Program-made: the position numbers and the translations under genes
Assembly (NCBI RefSeq): GCF_007004765.1
Contig: NZ_VIKR01000001.1
Location: 992,001-1,056,000, forward strand
Direction of reading: 5' to 3'
Source of the DNA: Aliikangiella marina
Lineage (GTDB): Bacteria; Pseudomonadota; Gammaproteobacteria; Enterobacterales; Kangiellaceae
DNA: 64,000 nt
Part shown: piece by piece, positions 17,118 to 26,101 of the stretch
Layout of the letters: each line of letters begins with the position of its first letter
Numbering within the stretch: position 1 is the first letter of the stretch
Notes under the pieces: generated by a model
The model's input: only the letters and a program-made list of their open reading frames with translations
Told to the model about the DNA's origin: nothing
Database searches by the model: none

Positions 17118-17316
17118 CGTGTCGCTCCTAATCCGTAATAGAAGGGTACTTGTTCTTGATGTAAGTGTTACTTATTCTCTGTCTAAGTTATAGGTATCTA
17201 TACGAATGGTACCCCAGTATGGTTTATGAAGACCATCGTATTGTCTAAATACAAGACGTCGAAACTATTTGAAATGTTACATAGCGGTATCTCTGTATAC
17301 AGTTCAAGCTTTGATT

Positions 17317-17336
17317 AAATCAAATCAAATCAAATC
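17317..17336. repeat. AAATC pentanucleotide, four units
   Basis: Four exact AAATC units lie just 3' of the rhomboid stop codon. One of several short tandem arrays between genes in this window. Confidence 0.8.
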
Positions 17337-17341
17337 ACGGC

Positions 17342-17989
17342 TTAGCGCTTCCAATACTCGTCGGTTTCATCTGAGTATTCTAGCGCTAATTCGTCTTCAT
17401 TCTCCCAGTCGTAGGTTTTTTCAATCGGTTTTGGGTCCTGATTGCGAAATAGAATAGCGCTGAACGCACCGCCGACTGCGCCAAAGAAATGAGATTCAAA
17501 CGAGATTTTCGGATCCCAAGGGAGTATCCCCAGTAACAAACCGCCATACATGAAAACAGCGATAAACATGATCGCAATTGAGACTCTGTCCCGGCGGATA
17601 ATTGACGCTAAAAAGATAAAATAAAAAAGCCCTGAAACAATACCACTTGCGCCTAAGTGATAATTGGGTCGGCCAAATAACCACACGCCTAATCCGGAAA
17701 CAACCCAAATAATCAAAAGGGTTTTCCATTTAGATACCGGATAGCCATACACCATTAAAGCCCCCAACAACAGAAGTGGTAAACTATTGGCGATTAAGTG
17801 CTCCCAGTCAGCATGCAGCATTGGTGCAAAAATTATCCCAACTAATCCATTAAAGTCCTGCGGGTGGACAGCTAAACTTGATAGTTCTAACCCAAACAGT
17901 ACTTCAGCCGATTTAATAACCCATAACAAAAGAGTAAAGTAGACAACGTACCAAAGTGATTTTAAATTTCGATGCGGCTCAGTCATCAA
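17342..17989 (-). CDS. Rhomboid-family intramembrane serine protease (215 aa)
   Basis: Six hydrophobic segments and the rhomboid dyad: Ser115 in HLGASGIVSG and His167 in SFESHFFGAVGG. HADWEHLIANSLP (about 59-71) matches the HxxxHxxxN-like segment of TM2. A C-terminal acidic cytoplasmic tail (ENEDELALEYSDETDEYWKR) follows. It cleaves single-pass membrane proteins within the bilayer; substrates cannot be predicted. Divergent from the signal peptidase gene downstream of its start, forming an envelope-protease pair by position. Confidence 0.9.
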   Translation of the reverse strand: MMTEPHRNLKSLWYVVYFTLLLWVIKSAEVLFGLELSSLAVHPQDFNGLVGIIFAPMLHADWEHLIANSLPLLLLGALMVYGYPVSKWKTLLIIWVVSGLGVWLFGRPNYHLGASGIVSGLFYFIFLASIIRRDRVSIAIMFIAVFMYGGLLLGILPWDPKISFESHFFGAVGGAFSAILFRNQDPKPIEKTYDWENEDELALEYSDETDEYWKR

Positions 17990-18123
17990 AATAATATTGG
18001 GTTCGATTCTGAAAACACAAGGTAAATTATGGTGATGTCGCTAGTAATAGCCGCAAGCTAGCCAAAGTCACACCTTTTACTTAAAATAGCTGAAAAATAG
18101 GCGTCAAATAATAAGAGGGAAAG

Positions 18124-19107
18124 TTGTTGTCGGAACCAATCTATCAGGCACCTAATAAGTCAGCGCTCGCACAAATCGCCAAGCCCAAAAGCTTCGTTAT
18201 TTTTGTTTTGGTCACTTTGTTGGTGGGGCCATTTTTAGGAATGTTGTATTTCGCTAAGCCTGTGAGAGCAGTTTTTTATCTTGTCGTTCATATCGGCGTG
18301 TTTTATATCACTTATAGCGGCCTCGGAAGCACTGTACATGATTTCTTTGCGGATGGATTATATCTTTCCCTGTTAGCTATCTGTGTTGGTGATGGTTGGT
18401 TAGTTAAAAAGCGTATGGCATTAGCAAAACCATACCCGCTGTACAGCAGGGCGTATGTGCTTTTACCTGCCACCTTTTTTGGTTTGCTCGTGCTTTTTTC
18501 AGTGCGGGGGTTGTTTATCGATTTTTATCATTTACCCGCGGCATCCATGATGCCCAACTATATGCCTGGCGACTATGTAATTGTTGATAAAACTAAGTCA
18601 GCGCAGACAACTTTTGCAGGGCAGTCGTTAAAAGTAAAGCCCAACCGAGCAATGTATGAAATGGTATGGCGTGGTAATGTGATTGTTTTTTATCGAGAGC
18701 AAGCGCCTGATTCACCATTTATTAAAAGAATTATTGGTATTCCGAATGATGTAGTAACCCTAAAGGACAGGGGGTATCTCATCGAAACCTGTATGGAGGC
18801 AGACTGCGCACCGGTAGCGGTCAATCATCGAGAGGTAAAGGCGTATCCAATTCCAAGTTCTGAATACAACCCCGTTTCTCGGCAATATATGCAGTATAAA
18901 GAGACGTTAGGCGAAAGCGAGTTTGATGTACTCTACTTGCATCCAACTGAAGCCCGTCACCCAATTCAAATCGAACAGAACAGATTTGTTGTCCCAGAAG
19001 GGTATATATTTGTTATGGGTGATCATCGCGATAATAGCTTTGATTCCCGCTATTTTGGTTTAGTAAAAATAGAAAATATTATTGGTGAAGTCATTGGCGC
19101 GAATTGA
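18124..19107 (+). CDS. lepB: Signal peptidase I with extended membrane N-terminus (327 aa)
   Basis: The S26 catalytic Ser141 lies in AASMMPNYMPGDYVIV and the general base Lys201 in SPFIKRIIGIPND; box E is GDHRDNSFDSRYFG near the C-terminus. Four or so hydrophobic segments fill residues 20-135, more than the two of E. coli LepB, so about 130 residues precede the catalytic domain. It removes signal peptides from exported proteins, of which this window encodes many. Start is TTG at 18124, preceded by AGAGGGAAAG; a TTG follows directly and could also serve. This may be an accessory rather than the main LepB, since the usual lepA-rnc neighbours are absent. Confidence 0.85.
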   Translation: MLSEPIYQAPNKSALAQIAKPKSFVIFVLVTLLVGPFLGMLYFAKPVRAVFYLVVHIGVFYITYSGLGSTVHDFFADGLYLSLLAICVGDGWLVKKRMALAKPYPLYSRAYVLLPATFFGLLVLFSVRGLFIDFYHLPAASMMPNYMPGDYVIVDKTKSAQTTFAGQSLKVKPNRAMYEMVWRGNVIVFYREQAPDSPFIKRIIGIPNDVVTLKDRGYLIETCMEADCAPVAVNHREVKAYPIPSSEYNPVSRQYMQYKETLGESEFDVLYLHPTEARHPIQIEQNRFVVPEGYIFVMGDHRDNSFDSRYFGLVKIENIIGEVIGAN

Positions 19108-19315
19108 TCGCCAAAATGCACTTTTAACACGCATCGCAGATTGATAATGATTGTTTGTTTTAGTGTCAAGGATAGTTTTAAAAGTTTCGCTTTTTGTGAA
19201 CGATGGAGCTATTAAACGGATGGCGATTAGGTTATCGGTTATGAGTTTAAAGTTTTAGGTCACTGTTAAGTTATTTTTGTTTTCACTCAATCTAAAAATC
19301 AATTTAAACTCAGGA

Positions 19316-19975
19316 TTAGCTAGCTTGCTTTGCAACTTCAATTTTAGGAAGTTGTTTATTCTGTTTAAATAATTTGCAGTTTACGATAACCGGAGCGAGG
19401 AAAAAGCGCTCAATTGTACCTGATATCAAAACAACATCACTACCTCTGATCGCAAGTAGGTGTCGCTTGTAGGATTTGTCAAAGACGGCGTGCGCAGAAT
19501 CAATCTCTTGTTTCGGAGAGACAATCGTCACCCAAATCTTGTCATCTTTTTCTTCGGAAACTGACATTACTTTGACTTCCCATTTTACGCTTTTACCAAT
19601 GTAATTGTCTTCGATTGTTTTGCGTTGGCGTTCGGTTAGGTTTTTATCATTCCAGGATTTTAGTAAAAACTCCAAGTCATTGGTGACTAATTTGACAGCC
19701 TTAACAGGGACATCCTGTGGCGTAATTGGTGTGAGCTCGATCGTATTTTGCTTTAGTTTGAGGCGCCTTTTTCTTTCTGAAATCAGTTGGGCCCGTTTGT
19801 GCTCGCGTTGCTGCAGTTCAAGCACTTCATCCATTAGGACATCGATGTGTTTCTCTAAATTTTCAATATTCATTTGTTGAGGTTGAATATATAACTTGAG
19901 CAATAAGCCGATAATGGCCAAAGTGGTTATTGCGCTAATCAGAAAAGCACTAATTATTGGGTATTCTAGGAACAT
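19316..19975 (-). CDS. Membrane-anchored coiled-coil protein, OB-like C-terminus (219 aa)
   Basis: An N-terminal membrane segment (YPIISAFLISAITTLAIIGLLL) is followed by a basic coiled coil (about 35-75, LEKHIDVLMDEVLELQQREHKR) and a C-terminal domain of about 120 residues with beta-rich text such as SVKWEVKVMSVSEEKDDKIWVTIVS and VVLISGTIERFFLAPVIVNC, which looks like a small OB-fold of the tRNA_anti-like type. I cannot name the family. ATG 19975 is preferred; a TTG at 20017 would add 14 residues, and neither has a clear Shine-Dalgarno. It stands alone. Confidence 0.6.
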   Translation of the reverse strand: MFLEYPIISAFLISAITTLAIIGLLLKLYIQPQQMNIENLEKHIDVLMDEVLELQQREHKRAQLISERKRRLKLKQNTIELTPITPQDVPVKAVKLVTNDLEFLLKSWNDKNLTERQRKTIEDNYIGKSVKWEVKVMSVSEEKDDKIWVTIVSPKQEIDSAHAVFDKSYKRHLLAIRGSDVVLISGTIERFFLAPVIVNCKLFKQNKQLPKIEVAKQAS

Positions 19976-20298
19976 GTTTGTAACGTAGTGAAGTCTTGTA
20001 CTATTGGAATAATCCAAATACGCTTATATTTTTACGCATTTTGACGAATTATTGTCTGTTGATAAATCTAATACGTCACATAATTGGATGTTTTTCGAAC
20101 TATGAGCAAATTAAGCTCGAGCGCTATTCTCAAGCAATTCTAAGTTTGTTGCCGCCGGCAGTATTTCATAACGCGTAAGAATATTGCTATTAAGTTTGTG
20201 AGCAAAAGGTGATATGGTGCCTGCCATGATTTGTTTTTTGGTTCCAGATTTAACCTATCAGGCTCGATAGGTTAAAAATTTAAACCCAGGTAGATGAA

Positions 20299-21192
20299 TT
20301 GGTAATACAAAGATTAAAGCGTGCAAAACGGCGATGGAAAGGCTTGTTATTTTTCGTTGTCTTATTAAGCGCCTTAAATATCTATTACTTATCGACAACA
20401 CCAACTAATCAGGGCCCTTGGCAAGTTCAGTATGAAAAGCTCGCTAAGGTTGAGTTTGACGACTCAAATAATTTGAGTAAAGCAAACGCGACTATCTATA
20501 ATTTCAGACGTGCGCGATATGATGAAAAAGGGGGCCCGACAGCAATAGCGTGGACACAACGAGAAGTCAATCTGAATGATCTTAAGAGTGTTTGGTATGG
20601 CATTTCTGTATTCTCGTCCCCCGGTTTAGCCCACACCTTTCTCTCATTTGATTTTGGCAATGAAGATCCCGTTGTGATTTCTGTGGAAGCGCGAATGAGA
20701 CCCGAGCAAAGCTACAGCCCTGTTCAGGGAATACTTGATCAATTTCATTTGATTTATGTTATTGCGGATGAGCGCGACATTATTGGCGTGAGGACCCATA
20801 AGCGCGCGGAAGAAGTTTATTTCTTTCCAATCAAAGCCAACAAAGTGCGGCGTCAAAAGATGTTTATCGATATGGTTAATCGAGCGAACAGCCTCAATGA
20901 AACCCCCGAGTTTTACAACACCTTTACCTCGAATTGTACTAACAGCATTATGAAAGAAACCCAGATTCCGGCCTGGCAATATTATCTCGATCCAAGAATC
21001 GTGTTACCTGCATTTTCCGATGAAATTGCCTATCAATATAAAGTACTTGATCAAAATTATGACTTGGAGTTGCTGAGGGAAGCTGCGCGTATCCCAACCC
21101 ATCGATTCACTGATGACGACACGGATTTTTATCATAAAATCAGGGAAAATTATTTCCAAGTACTTGAAGGTGTCGCTAAAAAGTCACCATAA
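20299..21192 (+). CDS. DUF4105 (Lnb N-terminal-like) membrane-anchored protein (297 aa)
   Basis: One N-terminal membrane segment (about 15-32) is followed by a DUF4105 domain: AHTFLSFDFG (His about 111), IGVRTHKRAEEVYFFPI, and YNTFTSNCTNSI (Cys about 214). These His and Cys blocks are the conserved core of DUF4105, a papain-like fold proposed to be a lipoprotein or envelope acyl-modifying or peptidase domain. The predicted topology puts the domain in the periplasm. Start is TTG 20299 with CAGGTAG upstream. Function is unknown; enzymatic activity is inferred from the Cys/His pair only. Confidence 0.8.
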   Translation: MVIQRLKRAKRRWKGLLFFVVLLSALNIYYLSTTPTNQGPWQVQYEKLAKVEFDDSNNLSKANATIYNFRRARYDEKGGPTAIAWTQREVNLNDLKSVWYGISVFSSPGLAHTFLSFDFGNEDPVVISVEARMRPEQSYSPVQGILDQFHLIYVIADERDIIGVRTHKRAEEVYFFPIKANKVRRQKMFIDMVNRANSLNETPEFYNTFTSNCTNSIMKETQIPAWQYYLDPRIVLPAFSDEIAYQYKVLDQNYDLELLREAARIPTHRFTDDDTDFYHKIRENYFQVLEGVAKKSP

Positions 21193-21280
21193 ACTTAAAA
21201 GCACGATAGAATTTATCGAAAAAGAACCGTGCAATGAGTCCATTCGTGCTCCGTTTTCTGGGTTTGAATCTGTACTTTTA

Positions 21281-21310
21281 TCTGGATCAGGATCTGGACC
21301 TAGATCCGGA
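21281..21310. repeat. Degenerate TCTGGA hexanucleotide, five units
   Basis: Units TCTGGA, TCAGGA, TCTGGA, CCTAGA, TCCGGA follow in register between the DUF4105 gene and the S9 peptidase. No gene is evident in this 416-base gap. An 85-codon frame crosses it but overlaps the end of DUF4105 and has no ribosome site. Confidence 0.6.
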
Positions 21311-21608
21311 TTTGAATTTATCAAACAAGCCCTGACTGTTTCCGTCTTTAAGGCTTACTCGAATAATTGAGCGCGTGTTGTTAGTTGCCTAGCTGATTAA
21401 GCGCTAAGTAGCAAGAGGGTGTTTTATCCATAAACGGTTTAGGTTTCTGATGTATTTGCGATTAATACCGTCTTATCCACCCTATTTGACTTTCCTCGGC
21501 ACACTCGCTGCGCTGATTTAAGATACATTTTGAAACACCTGTTCCCGCCAATAAATTGAAATCCTTTGATACAATCGGGCTAGTTTGGAGCCCTACGAGA
21601 CAACAACA

Positions 21609-23687
21609 ATGAAGAAAAATTACCCCTTGCAAGCGATATCGTTTTTTTGCGCTAGCCTTTTATTTACGGCAGAGATAGCGGCACAGAAGATTACCGCTAA
21701 CGACAAACATCTCCTTAATTATAAAGATTTATTCAACATGGAATACGCGGCAAACCCTATGGTAATGCCTGACGGAGAGCATGTTGTTTACGAGCGTCGC
21801 AGCATGGATATTATGACGGATCGTATTCGCAGGAATTTATGGATGGTCGCGCTAGATGGCAGCAGTCATATGCCTCTCTTGTCAGATACCAAAAACCATT
21901 ACAGTCCAATATTTTCTCGTGACGGCGCTAAAATGGCTTATCTGTCGAGTAAAGAGGGTAAGGTACAAATCTATGTAAGAGACGTTGCTAGCGGCAATAC
22001 TGCCCGGGTGACCGACGTTGCAATGAGTCCGAGTAGTTTGAGCTTTTCCCCAGATGGTAAACAGATTGCTTTTGCGATGTTTACACCTGCTAAGACTCAA
22101 CCTTTATTCAGTCTTCCGTTTAAGCCTAAGGGAGCTGAATGGGCGGATGATGCGCAATACATTGACAAGACTTTGTTTCAAAGAGATGGTGCAGGTATGA
22201 ATAAACCGGGAAACTTGCAAGTCTATGTGGTTCCAACTATAGGCGGTACGCCAAGGCAAATTACCTCCAGTGCGCATAATTATGGGGGATCTTTGGCCTG
22301 GAGCAAGGATAGTAAACAGATAATTGTTTCCGCTAATACTCGAGAAGATTTTGAATTTGATGTTTTCAATAGCGACTTGCTAGCGGTTGATGTATTGAAT
22401 GGTAAAGTGACTCAATTGACCAATGCGACCGGCCCAGAAAACTCGCCAAAAATGAGCCCGGATGGAAAACGTATTGCATTTACTGGCTTTGAGGATGATG
22501 GAAAGTCATTTCAGAATAGCGAACTGTATGTGATGAATGCCGATGGTAGTAATATCAAGCTGTTAACGCCAAAGCTCGATCGTTCGGTCCAAAATATACG
22601 TTGGGCAGACAACAGCAAAGGGATATATTTTAGCTATGACAATGATGGTAAGAAAAATGTCGCCCATGTCAGTTTATCTGGCAAGCTGAGCAACAAGACA
22701 AGTCAGCTTGGCGGAATGAGCCTTGGCCGCCCCTATACTTCTGGCCAATTTGATATCACTGACAATGGCAATATAGTTTACACACACTCGAGCGGCGACA
22801 GACCAGCGGACTTAGCCGTAGTTGATAAGCGCGGTAGAGTGACGATGTTAACCGACCTTAATGGTGATGTTTTTGACCATAAATCCGTGAATAAGCCTGA
22901 ACTGCTAACGGTAAAAAGCTCAGTCGACCAACGCGAGTTGCAAGCATGGATTGTTACTCCACCGAATTTTGACCCGAGCAAAAAATACCCAATGATATTA
23001 GAAATTCATGGGGGACCTCATACTGCTTACGGGCCTGGGTTTTCATCTGAAGTGCAGCTATTCGCAGCAGCGGGTTATGTCGTCTTATATGGCAATCCTC
23101 GAGGCTCAACCTCGCAAGGCAGCGAGTTTGCCAATTTGATAAATAAGAATTATCCCTCTAATGATTATGATGATTTAATGGATATGGTCGATGGGCTGAT
23201 TTCGAAAGGCTATGTCGACGAAAATAACCTATTCGTCACTGGTGGGTCAGGTGGGGGAGTCTTAACGGCATGGATTATCGGGAAAACTGACCGTTTTAAG
23301 GCGGCTGTTGTCGCTAAACCAGTGATTAATTGGATCAGCATGATTGGAACCTCCGATATCTATACCTTTATGACTCGTTATTGGTTTACTGACTTACCAT
23401 GGAAAGATTACGAACAATATTGGAAACGTTCACCGCTAGCATTGGTTGGCAATGTGGAAACACCGACTATGGTATTAACGGGTGAATTAGATGTGCGAAC
23501 ACCGATGAGTGAAAGTGAGCAGTATTATGGAGCTTTGCGCTTGGAAGGTGTTGAAAGTTCATTGGTACGTATTCAAGGAGCTTATCATGGTATCGCCGCC
23601 AAACCTTCTAATTTGGCAAGAAAAATTGGTTACATTTTAGCTTGGTTTGATAAATATAAAGTCGCCGATGAAGCAAAGAAGAACTAG
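21609..23687 (+). CDS. S9-family prolyl oligopeptidase-like peptidase, secreted (692 aa)
   Basis: A signal peptide (MKKNYPLQAI to cleavage near IAAQ, residue 25) is followed by a WD40/TolB-like seven-bladed propeller (about 35-420) with repeated DGKxIAF, SPDGKR and SKDSKQ blades, then an alpha/beta hydrolase. The triad is Ser547 in GGSGGG, Asp628 in ELDVRTP and His660 in AYHGI. S9C-type enzymes cleave short peptides. A TTG at 21585 would add eight residues; ATG 21609 starts an ideal signal peptide and is chosen. A strong terminator follows. It is probably periplasmic, feeding peptides to import. Confidence 0.93.
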   Translation: MKKNYPLQAISFFCASLLFTAEIAAQKITANDKHLLNYKDLFNMEYAANPMVMPDGEHVVYERRSMDIMTDRIRRNLWMVALDGSSHMPLLSDTKNHYSPIFSRDGAKMAYLSSKEGKVQIYVRDVASGNTARVTDVAMSPSSLSFSPDGKQIAFAMFTPAKTQPLFSLPFKPKGAEWADDAQYIDKTLFQRDGAGMNKPGNLQVYVVPTIGGTPRQITSSAHNYGGSLAWSKDSKQIIVSANTREDFEFDVFNSDLLAVDVLNGKVTQLTNATGPENSPKMSPDGKRIAFTGFEDDGKSFQNSELYVMNADGSNIKLLTPKLDRSVQNIRWADNSKGIYFSYDNDGKKNVAHVSLSGKLSNKTSQLGGMSLGRPYTSGQFDITDNGNIVYTHSSGDRPADLAVVDKRGRVTMLTDLNGDVFDHKSVNKPELLTVKSSVDQRELQAWIVTPPNFDPSKKYPMILEIHGGPHTAYGPGFSSEVQLFAAAGYVVLYGNPRGSTSQGSEFANLINKNYPSNDYDDLMDMVDGLISKGYVDENNLFVTGGSGGGVLTAWIIGKTDRFKAAVVAKPVINWISMIGTSDIYTFMTRYWFTDLPWKDYEQYWKRSPLALVGNVETPTMVLTGELDVRTPMSESEQYYGALRLEGVESSLVRIQGAYHGIAAKPSNLARKIGYILAWFDKYKVADEAKKN

Positions 23688-23736
23688 TCGTATTACTTTG
23701 ACATTGAGTTAAGACTCGTTCAAGCAAGAGTCGCTG

Positions 23737-23773
23737 AAAGGTCAGGTGTTAGTTATTCACGCTGACCTTTTTT
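23737..23773 (+). terminator. Rho-independent terminator after the S9 peptidase
   Basis: AAAGGTCAG (23737-23745) pairs perfectly with CTGACCTTT (23762-23770), with an inner GTG/CAC pair in the loop and further T bases to 23773. It lies 50 bases after the peptidase stop. Confidence 0.85.
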
Positions 23774-23832
23774 GTATTAGTTGAAACTAATTTTCTTTAA
23801 CGACTTATTTTAAACTTACAAGGAAAAAAACG

Positions 23833-24204
23833 GTGTCCTCCAAACCCGACAAGCTAATGAAACACTACAAACTCGTATTACCTGAACATATGAATCACCA
23901 GCAATCGCTGTTTGGTGGCAATCTGCTAAGTTGGATTGATGAAGTTGCGTATATGACGGCAAACTTGCAGTTTCCTAATCACCGTTTTGTAACGGTTGCT
24001 CTAGATAATGTAGAGTTTAAACATCGTATCGATTGCGGAGAAATCATATGTTTCTGCGCTACGCTAGAAAAACAAGGTTCGACTTCACTAACCTATTTTA
24101 TTTCTGTGAGTGGAACGCGCAAAAACGCGGAAATGATATTGTTTGAAACGCGCATTACATTTGTGAGTGTTGACGAACAAGGACTTAAAAAATCGATTTG
24201 CTAA
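23833..24204 (+). CDS. Hotdog-fold acyl-CoA thioesterase (123 aa)
   Basis: A single hotdog domain with the pattern PEHMNHQQSLFGGNLLSWIDEVAY (catalytic Asp in the helix), then FVTVALDNVEFKHRIDCGE, the YciA/BFIT-type acyl-CoA thioesterase signature. It hydrolyses acyl-CoA to free acid and CoA; chain length cannot be inferred. Start GTG 23833 is set by AAGGAAAAAAACG upstream; the length is normal. It is monocistronic, preceded by a terminator and followed by a nested inverted repeat. Confidence 0.88.
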   Translation: MSSKPDKLMKHYKLVLPEHMNHQQSLFGGNLLSWIDEVAYMTANLQFPNHRFVTVALDNVEFKHRIDCGEIICFCATLEKQGSTSLTYFISVSGTRKNAEMILFETRITFVSVDEQGLKKSIC

Positions 24205-24216
24205 AAATAAGAATCA

Positions 24217-24333
24217 GACAGGCACCTTTCAGGCACAAACGTACACAACATTAGGAAAATGTCTTATTAAATTAACGAATTTGTAAGACATATACCCTTG
24301 AGTTTGTCAGTTATAGTTGAATAGGTGCCTGTC
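24217..24333. repeat. Nested inverted-repeat element, possible MITE or REP remnant
   Basis: GACAGGCACCT (24217-24227) and AGGTGCCTGTC (24323-24333) are perfect 11-bp inverted repeats. Inside them ATGTCTTA (24259-24266) and TAAGACAT (24284-24291) form a second perfect pair. A partial copy, CAGGCAC, follows the left end. The roughly 117-base unit has no coding capacity. Left ends of the GACAGGCACC type resemble repeats seen near REP-associated transposases in gammaproteobacteria, from memory. The rest of the 413-base gap, up to the next gene, is A-rich and otherwise unremarkable. Confidence 0.6.
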
Positions 24334-24617
24334 AAGAAACATTTTCAAGAAAGATTCTCTTGAAAGAACGATAGCCCGTCTTGAAACCAGTTATCTAGCC
24401 AATATTAGGTTTGCCATACTCGCTGATAGGTCTTTCGAGTGTCTTACCCGTTAATCCTATGCTATCCTCATTCAGCGCAGAGCGCTTGGGTTTGAATGAT
24501 TATCAAATTAAAGTAACGCTCAATAGGCGGATAGTAAAACAAACAATAAAAGACTCAATAATAAAAACTGAAGATTAAGAATAAAAAATTAATAATAAAA
24601 AATTAAGAGGGTTTCCT

Positions 24618-25946
24618 ATGAACTTTGAACGTTTATTAAAGACTAGCTTATTGCTACATGTCTTAATACTGGTCTTAAGTTATTCTACTCATTTACTGGC
24701 GAGCGACCAACAACATCCCGGTATATTTCTGAGACATATTGTCTATTTCCAAGATGTCAATGTGGCACAAAAAGCATTTAAGGATGCCTTAAAAGGTTCG
24801 ACATTTAAAAAAGTAGAGGAATTTCCAAAGACTGCAGAGTTGCCTATTTATAATCACTATTTAGTAGAGGATGTATCGCAAGATTTTCCTATGCCGAATC
24901 CTCGTTATTTATCGTATTTTGGTCGCGGTATGACGGATGAAGAGCGAGAAAAAGTGCAAGGTTTTCAATCGGCAGTTTTGTATGACTTTATGTTCCCCTT
25001 GTCAGCCCGCGAAAGCTCGCTCTATGAATTGAGTCAAGCGGCGTTAGCGATTGCAGAAAAACATGGTGGATATATTTGGGATTCAGAAACTCGCGAATTA
25101 TTCAATATCGCTGAATGGCGTCGTTATCGAATTGATTCTTGGCGTAACAAAATACCTAACGTCAAATTAAATACAGTTATTCATGCTTATCAGGAAGGAG
25201 AAAGTTATCGAGCCATCACTTTAGGAATGGCGAAATTCGGTTTCCCTGATCTGGTTATTAACGGATTTGATTGGAATGATAGTCGTTCAATTTCTTCGCT
25301 GATTAATTTAACCGCGCAGCAAGTTGTTGAGCAAGGGCTAAACAGTTTTCAATTTGAGCTTGACGTAAATAGCTTAAAAGAATCTAGCTATAAGCTGTCG
25401 CTGCTCGACTCTTTATACGAAAACGCTTCTAAATCAGCACCGGTTAACTTAGTCGAATCAAAACCGCATCAGGGTGATCCCGATAACTTTTTATTAGAGT
25501 TTGAATTCAATCAATACGAAGGGAAAAATCGATACCAAAAACAATCATCTTTACTTAATAGACTATTTGGCTGGAAAGATGAAGTCACTTATGTCAAACA
25601 TAACGCGATGATTGAGGCAGCAAGTCAAGCTGCTCGAGAAAAATTACCGGGTTTACAAAAGCGATTTAATGCCGGACTAGAAGTCGGAGAAGGGCTATCG
25701 TTAAAAGCTCCCTTTAAAACTACGTCCGGTGGCAATGAATGGATGTGGGTTCAAGTTGTTGCTTGGAAAGGAAACGAAATTAAAGGAATATTAAGAAATA
25801 TTCCTCGCCAAGTCCCTGAGTTAAAAGAAGGGGATTCTGTGATAATTTTACAACAGGATGTCTTCGATTATATTTTTTATCATAAAGATGGTAGCAGCGA
25901 AGGCAATAAAACCGGAGAGCTGATAGAAAAATTTCAGCAGCGTTGA
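24618..25946 (+). CDS. Secreted protein with C-terminal DUF2314 domain (442 aa)
   Basis: A signal peptide (about 1-29, cleaved near LLASDQQ) is followed by about 290 residues of unknown type and then a DUF2314 domain (about 335-442): AAREKLPGLQKRFNAGLEVGEG, APFKTTSGGNEWMWVQVVAWKG, GILRNIP and DVFDYIFYHKDG match the family closely. DUF2314 proteins (YegJ-like) have no established function; the GGNEWMW block is the invariant core. The start has AAGAGGG upstream. The N-terminal half contains FGRGMTDEEREKVQGFQSAV but nothing I recognise. Periplasmic location inferred. Confidence 0.8.
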   Translation: MNFERLLKTSLLLHVLILVLSYSTHLLASDQQHPGIFLRHIVYFQDVNVAQKAFKDALKGSTFKKVEEFPKTAELPIYNHYLVEDVSQDFPMPNPRYLSYFGRGMTDEEREKVQGFQSAVLYDFMFPLSARESSLYELSQAALAIAEKHGGYIWDSETRELFNIAEWRRYRIDSWRNKIPNVKLNTVIHAYQEGESYRAITLGMAKFGFPDLVINGFDWNDSRSISSLINLTAQQVVEQGLNSFQFELDVNSLKESSYKLSLLDSLYENASKSAPVNLVESKPHQGDPDNFLLEFEFNQYEGKNRYQKQSSLLNRLFGWKDEVTYVKHNAMIEAASQAAREKLPGLQKRFNAGLEVGEGLSLKAPFKTTSGGNEWMWVQVVAWKGNEIKGILRNIPRQVPELKEGDSVIILQQDVFDYIFYHKDGSSEGNKTGELIEKFQQR

Positions 25947-26037
25947 TACTGAAAATTGGTTTTTCATGATTAATTAATAGATTAGGGTAATTTAAAGTCG
26001 CGAAATAAAGCCTGTTGCAGGCGGAAACACAATTTAG

Positions 26038-26060
26038 AGTCGCTCATTCAAAGAGCGACT
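26038..26060. terminator. Hairpin between convergent genes
   Basis: AGTCGCTC (26038-26045) pairs with GAGCGACT (26053-26060) between the convergent DUF2314 and histidine-rich genes. No good T run follows on either strand, so it is a weak candidate terminator. Confidence 0.45.
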
Positions 26061-26101
26061 ATTAAAAACTAACGAATCACTTCAAAGAGGAACCAACTTG
26101 C

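Noticed and set aside
21113-21370. 85-codon frame at the end of the DUF4105 gene
   Set aside because: It overlaps the real gene in another frame and its Ser-Gly-rich stretch is the translated hexanucleotide array.
24300-24620. tRNA or small RNA in the A-rich gap before the DUF2314 gene
   Set aside because: No cloverleaf or strong hairpin beyond the nested inverted repeats; the A-rich tracts are low complexity.
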